Shown here: positions 32,935-41,094 of the stretch, piece after piece
Position numbering within the stretch: position 1 is the stretch's first letter
Layout of the letters: every line of letters begins with the position of its first letter
NCBI GenBank assembly: GCA_016197405.1
Contig: JACPVR010000024.1
Coordinates: 124,001-188,000, forward strand
DNA from: Mycobacterium sp.
Lineage (GTDB): Bacteria > Actinomycetota > Actinomycetes > Mycobacteriales > Mycobacteriaceae
Direction of reading: 5' to 3'
DNA length: 64,000 nt
Made by a program: the position numbers and the translations under genes
Notes under the pieces: generated by a model
Database searches by the model: none
The model's input: the letters and a program-made list of their open reading frames with translations, nothing else
Told to the model about the DNA's origin: nothing

Positions 32935-33885
32935 ATGGACCAGGACGTGAACCCGATTCGGCGCAAACGCGCCTGGGCGTCGCTGGCAGTAGCCGCGGCG
33001 ACCGGCGCAAGCGCCGTCGCCCTGACCCTGCCCACGACGCTGGCGCACGCCGACCCGGTGGTGCCGCCGCCGAGCCCGACCGTGGCTGCACCGCCCGCCG
33101 ACCCGAACGCTCCTGCGCCGGCACCGGTCGACCCGAACGCACCCCCAGCGCCGCCGGCCGACCCGAACGCCCCGCCGCCTCCGCCGCCGGAGGAGCCGGG
33201 CCGCATCAACGTCGCCGCAGGTGGTTTCAGCTATCTGCTGCCCGCGGGCTGGGTGGTCGGGGACGCCAGCAGGCTCAACTACGGCCAGGCGTTGCTGTCC
33301 AAGGAGACCGGACCCGCGGTCAACGGCCAGCCGCCACCGGTCGCCAACGACACCAGCGTGCTGTTGGGCCGGCTCGACCTGAAGCTCTTCGCCGGGGCCG
33401 AACCCGACAACACCGCCGCCGCGGCCCGGCTGGCCTCGGATATGGGTGAGTTCTTCATGCCCTATCCGGGCACCCGGATCAACCAGCAGACCGTGCCGCT
33501 CAATGCCAACGGTATGACGGGCAGTGCGTCGTACTACGAGGTGAAGTTCACCGACACCACCAAGCCCAACGGTCAGATCTGGGCCGGTGTGGTCGGTAAC
33601 CCCATCGTCCCGAACGCGCCACGCGGTCAGCGCAACGAACGCTGGTTCGTGGTGTGGCTGGGAACCGCCAAGAACCCGATCGATCAGGCCGCCGCCGCCG
33701 CGCTGGCCAACTCGATCCGGCCCTGGACCCCGCCGCCCCCGCCGCCGGCCCCCGAGGCGGCACCGCCGGATCCCAACGCCCCGCCGCCGGATCCGAACGC
33801 ACCGCCGCCGCCGCCCGGCCGGGCCCCGGTCGGCGTCGCGGTTCCGGTGGAGACCCCGGTCCCCGAGATGATGCCTGCGGGCTGA
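32935..33885 (+). CDS. apa: Apa / fibronectin-attachment protein (alanine-proline-rich secreted glycoprotein)
   Basis: A 316-residue secreted protein, homologous to the mycobacterial 45/47 kDa antigen that binds fibronectin and is mannosylated. A signal peptide (RRKRAWASLAVAAATGASAV, cleavage after AHA at about residue 39) is followed by a Pro-rich stretch with repeated DPNAP units, a globular core (GGFSYLLPAGWVVGD; MPYPGTRINQQTVPLNANG; SASYYEVKFTD) and a second Pro-rich tail (PPDPNAPPPDPNAPPPPPG). ATG at 32935 is used. A short upstream reading frame (32882-32950) overlaps the start. Confidence 0.93.
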   Translation: MDQDVNPIRRKRAWASLAVAAATGASAVALTLPTTLAHADPVVPPPSPTVAAPPADPNAPAPAPVDPNAPPAPPADPNAPPPPPPEEPGRINVAAGGFSYLLPAGWVVGDASRLNYGQALLSKETGPAVNGQPPPVANDTSVLLGRLDLKLFAGAEPDNTAAAARLASDMGEFFMPYPGTRINQQTVPLNANGMTGSASYYEVKFTDTTKPNGQIWAGVVGNPIVPNAPRGQRNERWFVVWLGTAKNPIDQAAAAALANSIRPWTPPPPPPAPEAAPPDPNAPPPDPNAPPPPPGRAPVGVAVPVETPVPEMMPAG

Positions 33886-33901
33886 TCCGGATCAACGCAG
33901 T

Positions 33902-33935
33902 CAGCAGCCTCGCCCGTATTCGGGCGGGGCTGCTG
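33902..33935 (+). terminator. Terminator after apa
   Basis: CAGCAGCCTCGCCCG (from 33902) pairs with CGGGCGGGGCTGCTG (to 33935) around TATT, with one G-T pair, followed by TCGTTT. It is a 15-base stem 17 bases after the apa stop. Confidence 0.8.
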
Positions 33936-34055
33936 TCGTTTGCGGTGTTGCCGATCGTGCGCCGATTCCCGCACCGAATCGTTACCGACGGCGGGTATAT
34001 CTGGGTGATGGCCCGACTGCCGTGGGGCCCGGGAACGACAAGCTAGGAGATCCTC

Positions 34056-34367
34056 ATGGACAGCGTGCCCGTTTACCAAGCAGCCACCGAGTTCCTCGCT
34101 CTTGCCCCGCCCACTGCAGTTACTTGGTTTGCGTACATAGTGATCGGTGGTATCGCTGGCTGGCTGGCAGGCAAAATCGTCAAAGGTAGCGGTTCCGGAA
34201 TCCTGCTCAATATCGTGATTGGCATCATCGGCGGATTTATTGGCGGTCTTCTGCTGCACTGGTTGGGAGTGGACGTAGAAGGTGGGCGGCGTTGGTTCAC
34301 ATTCTTCACCGCCTTGCTCGGCTCCGTGATCCTTCTGTGGCTCTACAGCCTGGTGCGAAAGTCCTGA
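34056..34367 (+). CDS. Small membrane protein, GlsB/YeaQ/YmgE family (Rv1861-like)
   Basis: A 103-residue protein with three membrane segments and the family signature (VIGGIAGWLAGKIVKGSGSG; IVIGIIGGFIGGLLLHWLGV). This family is linked to stress responses, but its function is unknown. An AGGAGATCCTC ribosome region precedes the ATG. Base composition is less GC-rich than its neighbours, which is usual for very hydrophobic proteins. It is preceded by the apa terminator and so has its own promoter in the 120-base gap. Confidence 0.88.
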   Translation: MDSVPVYQAATEFLALAPPTAVTWFAYIVIGGIAGWLAGKIVKGSGSGILLNIVIGIIGGFIGGLLLHWLGVDVEGGRRWFTFFTALLGSVILLWLYSLVRKS

Positions 34368-34369
34368 CC

Positions 34370-35365
34370 TCACATACCAATCGGCGCCCCGTCGAGCCGG
34401 CTGACCACCTCGGTCAGCGGCCGGCGGGGCGTTGCCGGTAGCGGGTCGGCGTTCAGCGGCGCCCAGCCGATCCGCATCAGCATCTGCGGGAATCCGTCGG
34501 CATCCAATGCCAAGCGCCGCACCGCATCACGGGTGTCGGCGATCTCCAGCGGCTCGGTCAACGGGCAACTCGACAGACCCAGTGCGGTGGCGGTCAGCAG
34601 CACCACACCGGTGGCCTCGCCGGCGCGCAACCGGGCCAGGGTGTCGTCGGTGGCCGTTCCCAGCACCAGCACGACGCCGGCGTCATCGCGCGCCTGGGCT
34701 CCATGCGCTTGAGCCAGAGCGGGATTGGCGAATGCCCGGGCGGGCGGCCCGGGATGGCCGGACACCGTCGGGGTGTTGCGCGCAGGCACCCCGGCCACCG
34801 ACCCGTAGCGTCCGCTCCACATCGCCAGCTCGGCGAGATAGTCGGCATCGCTGCCGTGCTTGTGCATCGCACGTGACAACACCGCACCCAGGCTGCGCGG
34901 CGACTCCACCCGGCGCAGCGTCACCCCGCTGCGTGCGGCCCGGGCCGCCATCATGGCTATATCGCCGGCGGGCACGGGCCACGAGCTGTACCACCGCCGG
35001 TCGGTGCGCCGCCGCGGTATCGCCGCGGCCAGGGCGATGTCCTGCTCGGAGCCCGTCTGGCCGCAGATCTCGACACTGGCCAGGTGATCGGGGTCGGCCG
35101 GGTTGGGCAGCCGGTGCACGTGGGTCTGCCAGCCGAGCGCGGCCAATGCGACCGTGAAATGTTGAAGGGCGACACCGCAACTGAGCACCAACTCGCGTCG
35201 CGCCGGATCGGTGAACGGCAGGTGCCTGCCGGTGTCGGCATAGAGGTGCACCGCCTCGTCGCCGACGCGCCACAGCCAGGGTTGCGAGTTGTGGATCGAT
35301 GGTGCCCGCACTGCCAGCGCCAGTGCCGCCCGGATTGTGTCGTCGTCAGGACGCCCGCTAGTCAT
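34370..35365 (-). CDS. Acg-family nitroreductase-fold protein
   Basis: A 331-residue protein of the mycobacterial Acg group (Rv2032, Rv3127, Rv3131), in which a duplicated nitroreductase fold binds FMN. The family landmarks are ALAVRAPSIHNSQPWLWRV near the N-terminus and TGVVLLTATALGLSSCPL and RIGWAPLNADPLPATPRRPL at the C-terminus. In M. tuberculosis these genes belong to the dormancy regulon. No clear DosR site was seen in the 106-base divergent gap to adhA. ATG at 35365 is chosen to fit the family length; the longer frame reaches into adhA antisense. Confidence 0.82.
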   Translation of the reverse strand: MTSGRPDDDTIRAALALAVRAPSIHNSQPWLWRVGDEAVHLYADTGRHLPFTDPARRELVLSCGVALQHFTVALAALGWQTHVHRLPNPADPDHLASVEICGQTGSEQDIALAAAIPRRRTDRRWYSSWPVPAGDIAMMAARAARSGVTLRRVESPRSLGAVLSRAMHKHGSDADYLAELAMWSGRYGSVAGVPARNTPTVSGHPGPPARAFANPALAQAHGAQARDDAGVVLVLGTATDDTLARLRAGEATGVVLLTATALGLSSCPLTEPLEIADTRDAVRRLALDADGFPQMLMRIGWAPLNADPLPATPRRPLTEVVSRLDGAPIGM

Positions 35366-35471
35366 TTGCCCACTGTGACACCCACCAGGCCGCCGGCGAA
35401 TACCGCAAAGGACCCTGATCGCAGGCCGTTGGTCCCTTCGTGCGGTACCTCTCGTGCGACACCATGTATCC

Positions 35472-36476
35472 ATGGCGACGATGACGGCGTGGCAGGTAGA
35501 CCACCCCGGGCCGATGCGCAGTCGGCCATTGCGCAGGGTGACGGTGCCGGTGCCCGGGCCGGGCGAGCTGTTGGTGGCGGTCCGGGTCTGTGGTGTGTGT
35601 CGGACCGACCTGCATGTCAGTGAGGGCGACCTGGCGGTGCACCGCCCCCGGGTGACACCGGGCCACGAGGTGGTCGGCGAGGTCGTGCAGATCGGCCAGG
35701 ACGCGGGCACGGAGTTCGCCGTGGGGGACCGCGTCGGCATCGCCTGGTTGCGGCACACCTGTGGGACCTGCCGGTACTGCGTGGCGGGCAACGAGAACCT
35801 GTGCCCGCAATCGCAGTACACCGGCTGGGACGCCGACGGTGGTTACGCCGAATTTGCTACTGTCCCAGCGGCTTTCGCGCACCCGCTGCCGCCCGGCTAC
35901 AGCGACGCCGAGCTGGCCCCGCTGTTGTGCGCGGGCATCATCGGTTACCGGTCGCTGCTGCGCGCCGAGCTGCCACCCGGTGGGCGGCTGGGGTTGTACG
36001 GTTTCGGCGGCAGCGCGCACATCACCGCTCAGGTGGCGCTCGCACAGGGCGCCGAGGTGCACGTGATAACACGCGGTGCCGAGGCCAGGGAATTGGCATC
36101 GGCACTCGGTGCGGCCTCGGTGCAGGGTGCCGCCGACGCGCCGCCGGTCGCACTGGACGCGGCCATCATGTTCGCACCGGTGGGGGAGCTGGTGTTACCC
36201 GCACTGGCCGCGCTGGATCGCGGCGGCACGCTGGCGATCGCCGGTATCCACCTCACCGACATCCCGGTACTGAACTATCAGCGCCACCTGTTCCAGGAGC
36301 GCCAGCTGCGTTCGGTGACGTCGAATACCCGGGCCGATGCCCGGGCTTTCCTGGAGTTCGCGGGCACGCACCACATCGAGGTGACCTCGCCGCTGTATCC
36401 GCTCTCCGATGCCGACCGGGCGCTGTCCGATCTGGCCGACGGGCGAATCGCGGGCGCCGCGGTGCTGACGGTGTAG
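35472..36476 (+). CDS. adhA: Zinc-dependent alcohol dehydrogenase
   Basis: A 334-residue medium-chain zinc alcohol dehydrogenase (AdhA/Rv1862-like). Catalytic zinc ligands are in CGVCRTDLH and GHEVVGEV. The structural zinc cysteines are in CGTCRYCVAGNENLC, and the nucleotide fold is at LGLYGFGGSAHITAQVAL. NADP or NAD preference is not clear. ATG at 35472 is used; another ATG three codons later and one at 35454 are possible because no clear ribosome site is seen. The gene ends in a short hairpin shared with the convergent neighbour. Confidence 0.9.
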   Translation: MATMTAWQVDHPGPMRSRPLRRVTVPVPGPGELLVAVRVCGVCRTDLHVSEGDLAVHRPRVTPGHEVVGEVVQIGQDAGTEFAVGDRVGIAWLRHTCGTCRYCVAGNENLCPQSQYTGWDADGGYAEFATVPAAFAHPLPPGYSDAELAPLLCAGIIGYRSLLRAELPPGGRLGLYGFGGSAHITAQVALAQGAEVHVITRGAEARELASALGAASVQGAADAPPVALDAAIMFAPVGELVLPALAALDRGGTLAIAGIHLTDIPVLNYQRHLFQERQLRSVTSNTRADARAFLEFAGTHHIEVTSPLYPLSDADRALSDLADGRIAGAAVLTV

Positions 36477-36487
36477 CTCGGGCTACA
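36472..36487. terminator. Small hairpin at the adhA / hypothetical gene junction
   Basis: TGTAGC-TCGG-GCTACA forms a 6-base stem containing the stop codons of both convergent genes. It is short, so its terminator activity is uncertain. Confidence 0.35.
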
Positions 36488-36962
36488 GCGCGGCCAGCAC
36501 GCCGCGCAGCTCAGCCGCCAGGCTGCCGTGCCCGGTGCGATACAGCGGACCGCCGCCGTCGGACAGCAGTATCCGCAGCCGCGCCATGCCACGGGCCCGC
36601 ACCGGATGCCGGGCCTGCAGAACCGCCTCGATCTCGGTTATCACCTCGACGGCGGCGTCGACGCGGCCGCGGTGCACCGCGACGGCGGCACTGAAACCCT
36701 CAGTTCGCGGACGCAGGACACCACGCAGAGCTTCGGCCAGCCGGTTTCGCTCGGCGGTCGAGGTCAGCCGGTTCAGGTGGGCGGCCAGGACGCTGCCCGG
36801 TGCCGCCGGGGTGCCGGCTTCGATCTGCCGGTCGTAGTGGCCGGGCCTGATCCGGGCCAGCATGCGGCACCGCAACGGCGGATCGACGATGCCGGTTCGG
36901 TGCGCCGAGAGACCGTTGAGCATGCTTTCGAGAACCGCAGGCTCGATCTTGCTCTCCGTCAT
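36483..36962 (-). CDS. Conserved hypothetical protein divergent from the CGNR regulator
   Basis: A 159-residue soluble, arginine- and alanine-rich protein with predicted helices and no recognised domain or signal peptide. ATG at 36962 follows GAGAGAGGGAG. A longer start at 37010 would run into the operator. It is divergent from a CGNR regulator and shares a palindromic regulatory region with it, so it is the probable target of that regulator. Function unknown. Confidence 0.6.
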   Translation of the reverse strand: MTESKIEPAVLESMLNGLSAHRTGIVDPPLRCRMLARIRPGHYDRQIEAGTPAAPGSVLAAHLNRLTSTAERNRLAEALRGVLRPRTEGFSAAVAVHRGRVDAAVEVITEIEAVLQARHPVRARGMARLRILLSDGGGPLYRTGHGSLAAELRGVLAAL

Positions 36963-36996
36963 GATGCTCCCTCTCTCGTGACCTTCAAACAAGCTA

Positions 36997-37037
36997 TACC
37001 GGTCATGCATGACCAGTCAAATTGATTTACCGGTCAT
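36997..37037. promoter_or_regulatory. Divergent operator: palindrome plus repeated half-site
   Basis: GGTCATGCATGACC (37001-37014) is a perfect 14-base palindrome. The string TACCGGTCAT occurs at 36997 and again at 37028, 31 bases apart (about three helical turns, same face). The array lies in the 94-base gap between divergent starts. It is probably bound by the adjacent CGNR regulator (inference). Confidence 0.65.
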
Positions 37038-37056
37038 ATACGGGTAGTTTGGCCGG

Positions 37057-37635
37057 ATGACATCGCCAACGGTGTGGCTCGGCGATCAGGAAGCCAAGCC
37101 GGCCCCTGGGGCGCTGCGGCGGGTCCAGGCGTTCATCAACACCGTCGACCGGGAATCCGGGACCGACCGGCTCGCCCACCACGCCGACGCCCGGCCCTGG
37201 CTGGAGGACGCCGAGCTACTGGCCCCGGCCGCCCCGCTCACCGACAACGACCTCGCGACCATCGTCGCGGTCCGGGAGGCGTTGCGCGCCATGACTGTTC
37301 AGAATTCCGGTGGACCGGTTCCCGCGGAGTCCGAACTCGCCGCACTACGCGCGGTGCTGGCGTCGAGCACGGCGCGTGCCATTCTCGACGACGACGGCAC
37401 GCTGCGGATGGCTTCCGTCGGGGATTCGCCGCAGGCCCGGTTGCTGGACCTGCTGCTGGTGGTACGGGACGCCCAGGCCGACGGCAGCTGGTCCCATCTC
37501 AAGGCCTGCGGTAACGACGAGTGCCGGTGGGCGTTCTACGACCGGTCCCGCAATCACGGCGGAACCTGGTGCGATATGTCGACATGTGGAAACAAGCTCA
37601 AGAACCGCGAGTTCCGGGCCCGCAAGAAAATTTAG
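37057..37635 (+). CDS. CGNR zinc-finger (ABATE-type) transcriptional regulator
   Basis: A 192-residue putative regulator. An N-terminal stress-associated ABATE-like domain (about residues 15-140) is followed by a CGNR zinc finger at about 150-192. Zinc ligands are C151, C156, C172 and C177 in CGNDECRWAFYD and WCDMSTCGNKLKNREFRAR. This family is thought to bind DNA in response to small molecules. It is divergent from a hypothetical gene with a palindromic operator between them. Its stop overlaps the convergent CPBP gene by 4 bases. Confidence 0.88.
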   Translation: MTSPTVWLGDQEAKPAPGALRRVQAFINTVDRESGTDRLAHHADARPWLEDAELLAPAAPLTDNDLATIVAVREALRAMTVQNSGGPVPAESELAALRAVLASSTARAILDDDGTLRMASVGDSPQARLLDLLLVVRDAQADGSWSHLKACGNDECRWAFYDRSRNHGGTWCDMSTCGNKLKNREFRARKKI

Positions 37636-38411
37636 GTCGACAGGTGCCAGACGACGGCAGCGGCCAGCGCGCCCAGGCCGTTGAGTGACCAGTGCAGTGC
37701 GATGGGAGCGATCAGGCTGCCGCTGCGGCGGCGCAGCCAGGTGAAGACGAAACCGGCTGCGGCGGTGGCGATCACCGCGCCCACGACGCCGGCGATCATG
37801 CCGAACACGCCGCCGCCCAGGATCCGGGTGAAGCCGACGTTGCCGCTTGTCAGGCCCAGTGAGCTGGCGATATGCCAGAAACCGAAGAGCAGCGATCCCG
37901 CCGCCGCCACACCGCGGAAGCCCCAGGCCCGGTCCAGCGCACCGTGCAGCACACCGCGGAATGCCAGTTCTTCGGGGATGACGGTCTGCAGCGGAATGAT
38001 CACCATGGAGGCGATCAGCGCGCCCGACAACGTCGCGTAATGGTTGTTCAGGAACATCGGCCGCGTCCACGGCAGCAAGGCGCCGATCGCGATCACCGCG
38101 CCGACCAATCCGAACGCCGCGAGCGCGTAACCGACGCCGGAGCGCCAGTGTTCGCGGCCCAGGCCCAATTCGGCCCAGCCCAGACCCCGCGATCGCACCA
38201 GGGCCACCAAGCCGACGGCCACGGCGGGCACCACCGCGATATTGGCCCACGGCGTGGTGAAGTGGGCCAGCAGATTGGCCAGCGCCAGCACCACCACGAC
38301 GACGCCGATGTCGACATAGGTGCGGAAATGATGCAGGGCGGCCAGTTGATCGAGCACCGGATGCGGCTGCGGCGGCGCGGGGAGCGCTACGGCGCATGCG
38401 GTGTCAGACAT
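37632..38411 (-). CDS. CPBP-family intramembrane metalloprotease (Rv1863c-like)
   Basis: A 259-residue membrane protein with seven or eight helices and the CPBP (Abi/CAAX protease-like) motifs: the EE-x3-R box in VIPEELAFRGVLHG, the histidine in LLFGFWHIA, and HWSLNGLG near the C-terminus. All expected metal or catalytic residues are present. Substrate unknown. ATG at 38411 gives the conserved start. An upstream extension to 38453 is possible but unlikely. Confidence 0.88.
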   Translation of the reverse strand: MSDTACAVALPAPPQPHPVLDQLAALHHFRTYVDIGVVVVVLALANLLAHFTTPWANIAVVPAVAVGLVALVRSRGLGWAELGLGREHWRSGVGYALAAFGLVGAVIAIGALLPWTRPMFLNNHYATLSGALIASMVIIPLQTVIPEELAFRGVLHGALDRAWGFRGVAAAGSLLFGFWHIASSLGLTSGNVGFTRILGGGVFGMIAGVVGAVIATAAAGFVFTWLRRRSGSLIAPIALHWSLNGLGALAAAVVWHLST

Positions 38412-38472
38412 AACCGCTCCAGCATACCGCCGCACCGCGTTCGCCCAGGTCAACTGTGGCGGGCTTCACCGA

Positions 38473-40944
38473 TCACTCGTTGTCGCCACCGGTATCGGAG
38501 ACACCCACCGGACCACCGGCGGCGACCGCGCGCGCATCAGGCCACACCCAGTCCCGGACCTCCGGGATGTCGTCGCCGTGGGCGCGGGTGTACTCCCGGG
38601 CGGTCAGGCGTTTGTCGACCATCTGCTGGCGCAAGGTGGCACACGTCGATCCCAGCGACGGCACGCGGTCGATCACATCGATGACCAGGTGATAGCGGTC
38701 CAGGTCGTTGAGCATCACCATGTCGAACGGTGTCGTGGTCGTGCCCTCCTCCTTGTAGCCGCGCACGTGCAGGTTGTTGTGTCCGGTGCGCCGGTAGGTC
38801 AGCCGGTGGATGAGCCACGGGTAGCCGTGATAGGCGAAGATGATCGGCTTGTCGCGGGTGAAGATCATGTCGAAGTCGCGGTCGGACAGTCCGTGCGGAT
38901 GTTCGGTGTCGTCCTGCAGCCGCATCAGGTCGACGACGTTGACGAACCTGACCTTCAGCGCAGGCAGGTGGGTGCGCAGCAGGTCCACGGCCGCCAGCGC
39001 TTCCAGGGTGGGGACGTCGCCGGCCGCCGCCATGACGACATCCGGGTCGGTGCCGACGGTCTCGGTGCCGGCCCATTCCCAGATGCCCAAACCGCGGGTG
39101 CAGTGTGCGATCGCCTGCTCCATCGTCAGGAAATTCGGCGCGGGCTGTTTACCGGCGACGACGACGTTGACGTACTGCCGTGAGCGCAGGCAGTGGTCGT
39201 AGGTGGACAGCAGGGTGTTGGCATCCGGTGGCAGGTACACCCGCACCACCGAGGCGCTCTTGTTGACCACATGGTCGATGAAACCGGGGTCCTGGTGACT
39301 GAACCCGTTGTGGTCCTGACGCCAGACATGGCTCGACAGAAGGTAATTGAGACTCGCGATGGGTCGCCGCCAGGGTATGGCGTCGGTGACCTTGAGCCAT
39401 TTGGCATGCTGATTGAACATGCTGTCGATGATGTGGATGAAGGCCTCGTAGCAATTGAACAGGCCGTGCCTGCCGGTCAGCAGGTAGCCCTCCAGCCAGC
39501 CTTGGCACTGGTGTTCGGACAGCATCTCCATCACCCGGCCGGCCCGGGCCAGATGCTCGTCGACCTCGGGGCCGAGGAACTCGGCGTTCCATTGCTTGTC
39601 GGTGATGTCGAAAACCGACTGCAGCCGGTTGGACGCCGTCTCGTCGGGGCCGAAGATGCGGAAATTCTGTGGGTTGAGCCGGATCACCTCGGTGAGCCAC
39701 TGGCCCAGTACCCGGGTGGCCTCGGCGACGGTCGCTCCCGGCGCCGGGACGTCGACACCGAACGCGCGGAAGTCCGGTAACCGCAGGTCGCGCAGCAGCA
39801 GCCCGCCGTTGGTGTGCGGGTTGTCGCTCATCCGCAGCTGGCCCGGCGGCGCGAGCGCGGCGATGTGCGGATCGAGGCGGCCGTCGGCGTCGAACAGTTC
39901 CGCGGCCCGGTAGGAGGCCAGCCAGTCGGCGAGTACCTGCAGATGCTCGGGGGTGTCGCGGGCGCTGGCCAGCGGAACCTGATGTGCCCGCCAGGATCCC
40001 GTGGTCTTCTTGCCGTCGATATACGCCGGACCGGTCCAGCCCTTGGGGGTGCGGAAGACGATCATCGGCCAGGCCGGGCGGCGCAGGTCGCCGGCGGCAG
40101 CCGCGGCCTTGATGGCGGCGATGCCATTGAGGACCTCGTCGAGCAGACCGGCGAAGCGCCGGTGGGCCGTCGCGTGATCGTCCTGTTCTTCTTCGGCGAC
40201 CTCGAAGAAGTACGGCTTGTGCCCGTAGCCGATCATCAGTGCGCGCAGTTCCTCGGTCGGGATACGGGCCAGCACCGTGGGGTTGGCGATCTTGTAGCCG
40301 TTGAGGTGCAGGATCGGCAGCACCACACCGTCGTTGACGGGGTGCAGCAGCTTGTTGGAATGCCAGCTGGTGGCCAGTGCGCCGGTCTCGGCCTCGCCGT
40401 CACCGACGACGGTGGCCACCAGCAGGTCCGGGTTGTCGAACGCCGCACCGTAGGCGTGCGACAGCGCATAACCCAGTTCGCCGCCCTCGTGGATGGAACC
40501 GGGCGTCTCGGGTGCGACATGCGACGGGATACCGCCGGGGAAGGAGAATTGCCGGAACAACCGGCGCAGGCCTTCGGCATCTTCGGTGATGTCGGGATAG
40601 ACCTGCGAGTAGGTGCCGTCGAGGTAGGCGTTGGCGACCAGCCCCGGTCCGCCGTGACCCGGTCCGGTGACGTAGACCGTCGACTGCGAGCGCGCCGCGA
40701 TGACCCGGTTGAGGTGGGCGTAGAGGAAGTTCAGGCCCGGCGTGGTGCCCCAGTGGCCGAGCAGGCGCGGCTTGACGTCGTCGCGGGTCAACGGGGTGCG
40801 CAACAGCGGGTTGTCCAGCAGGTAGATCTGCCCCACCGACAGGTAGTTGGCGGCTCGCCACCAGCCGTCGAGCTGTGCCAGCGTGTCGTCGTCGATGAGA
40901 TCGGGCTCGCGGGCCTGCCAGGACTGTGTCGTCGTCGCCGTCAT
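38473..40944 (-). CDS. xfp: Xylulose-5-phosphate / fructose-6-phosphate phosphoketolase
   Basis: An 823-residue thiamine diphosphate enzyme that splits xylulose 5-phosphate (or fructose 6-phosphate) with phosphate to acetyl phosphate and an aldose phosphate. Motifs are GPGHGGPGLVANAYLDG, the TPP/Mg region VVGDGEAETGALATSWHSNK, SHQDPGFIDHVVNKSA, and the C-terminal YHGYPWLIHRLTYRR. Family length is normal. ATG at 40944 (MTATTTQSW) is chosen over an open extension to 41025. No acetate kinase or phosphotransacetylase gene is adjacent. M. tuberculosis lacks it as I recall; several fast growers have it. Confidence 0.96.
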   Translation of the reverse strand: MTATTTQSWQAREPDLIDDDTLAQLDGWWRAANYLSVGQIYLLDNPLLRTPLTRDDVKPRLLGHWGTTPGLNFLYAHLNRVIAARSQSTVYVTGPGHGGPGLVANAYLDGTYSQVYPDITEDAEGLRRLFRQFSFPGGIPSHVAPETPGSIHEGGELGYALSHAYGAAFDNPDLLVATVVGDGEAETGALATSWHSNKLLHPVNDGVVLPILHLNGYKIANPTVLARIPTEELRALMIGYGHKPYFFEVAEEEQDDHATAHRRFAGLLDEVLNGIAAIKAAAAAGDLRRPAWPMIVFRTPKGWTGPAYIDGKKTTGSWRAHQVPLASARDTPEHLQVLADWLASYRAAELFDADGRLDPHIAALAPPGQLRMSDNPHTNGGLLLRDLRLPDFRAFGVDVPAPGATVAEATRVLGQWLTEVIRLNPQNFRIFGPDETASNRLQSVFDITDKQWNAEFLGPEVDEHLARAGRVMEMLSEHQCQGWLEGYLLTGRHGLFNCYEAFIHIIDSMFNQHAKWLKVTDAIPWRRPIASLNYLLSSHVWRQDHNGFSHQDPGFIDHVVNKSASVVRVYLPPDANTLLSTYDHCLRSRQYVNVVVAGKQPAPNFLTMEQAIAHCTRGLGIWEWAGTETVGTDPDVVMAAAGDVPTLEALAAVDLLRTHLPALKVRFVNVVDLMRLQDDTEHPHGLSDRDFDMIFTRDKPIIFAYHGYPWLIHRLTYRRTGHNNLHVRGYKEEGTTTTPFDMVMLNDLDRYHLVIDVIDRVPSLGSTCATLRQQMVDKRLTAREYTRAHGDDIPEVRDWVWPDARAVAAGGPVGVSDTGGDNE

Positions 40945-41020
40945 GACTCCATCAAACTCCTGCAGCGTTTCGAGTGGGTGGCCTTGACGCTGCCGGCAGG
41001 GAACGACGCGCCACGCGCAA

Positions 41021-41039
41021 ACCACCCACCGGTTGGTTG
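41021..41039. promoter_or_regulatory. Imperfect palindrome ahead of the CoA-transferase operon
   Basis: ACCACCCACC|GGTTGGTTG is an imperfect palindrome centred on ACCGGT (7 of the 9 paired positions around the centre match), 56 bases upstream of the operon start. It looks like a TetR-type operator. No regulator gene is adjacent, so the binder is unknown. Confidence 0.35.
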
Positions 41040-41094
41040 AGAGACCGGGTTCGTCGCTATCCTCGACCCACCACGACAGAAGGCGAGGCGTTGG

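Noticed and set aside
33061..33200. Proline-rich short repeats in apa as a CRISPR or tandem-repeat array
   Set aside because: They are in-frame DPNAP-type repeats of a secreted protein, irregular in length and without spacers.
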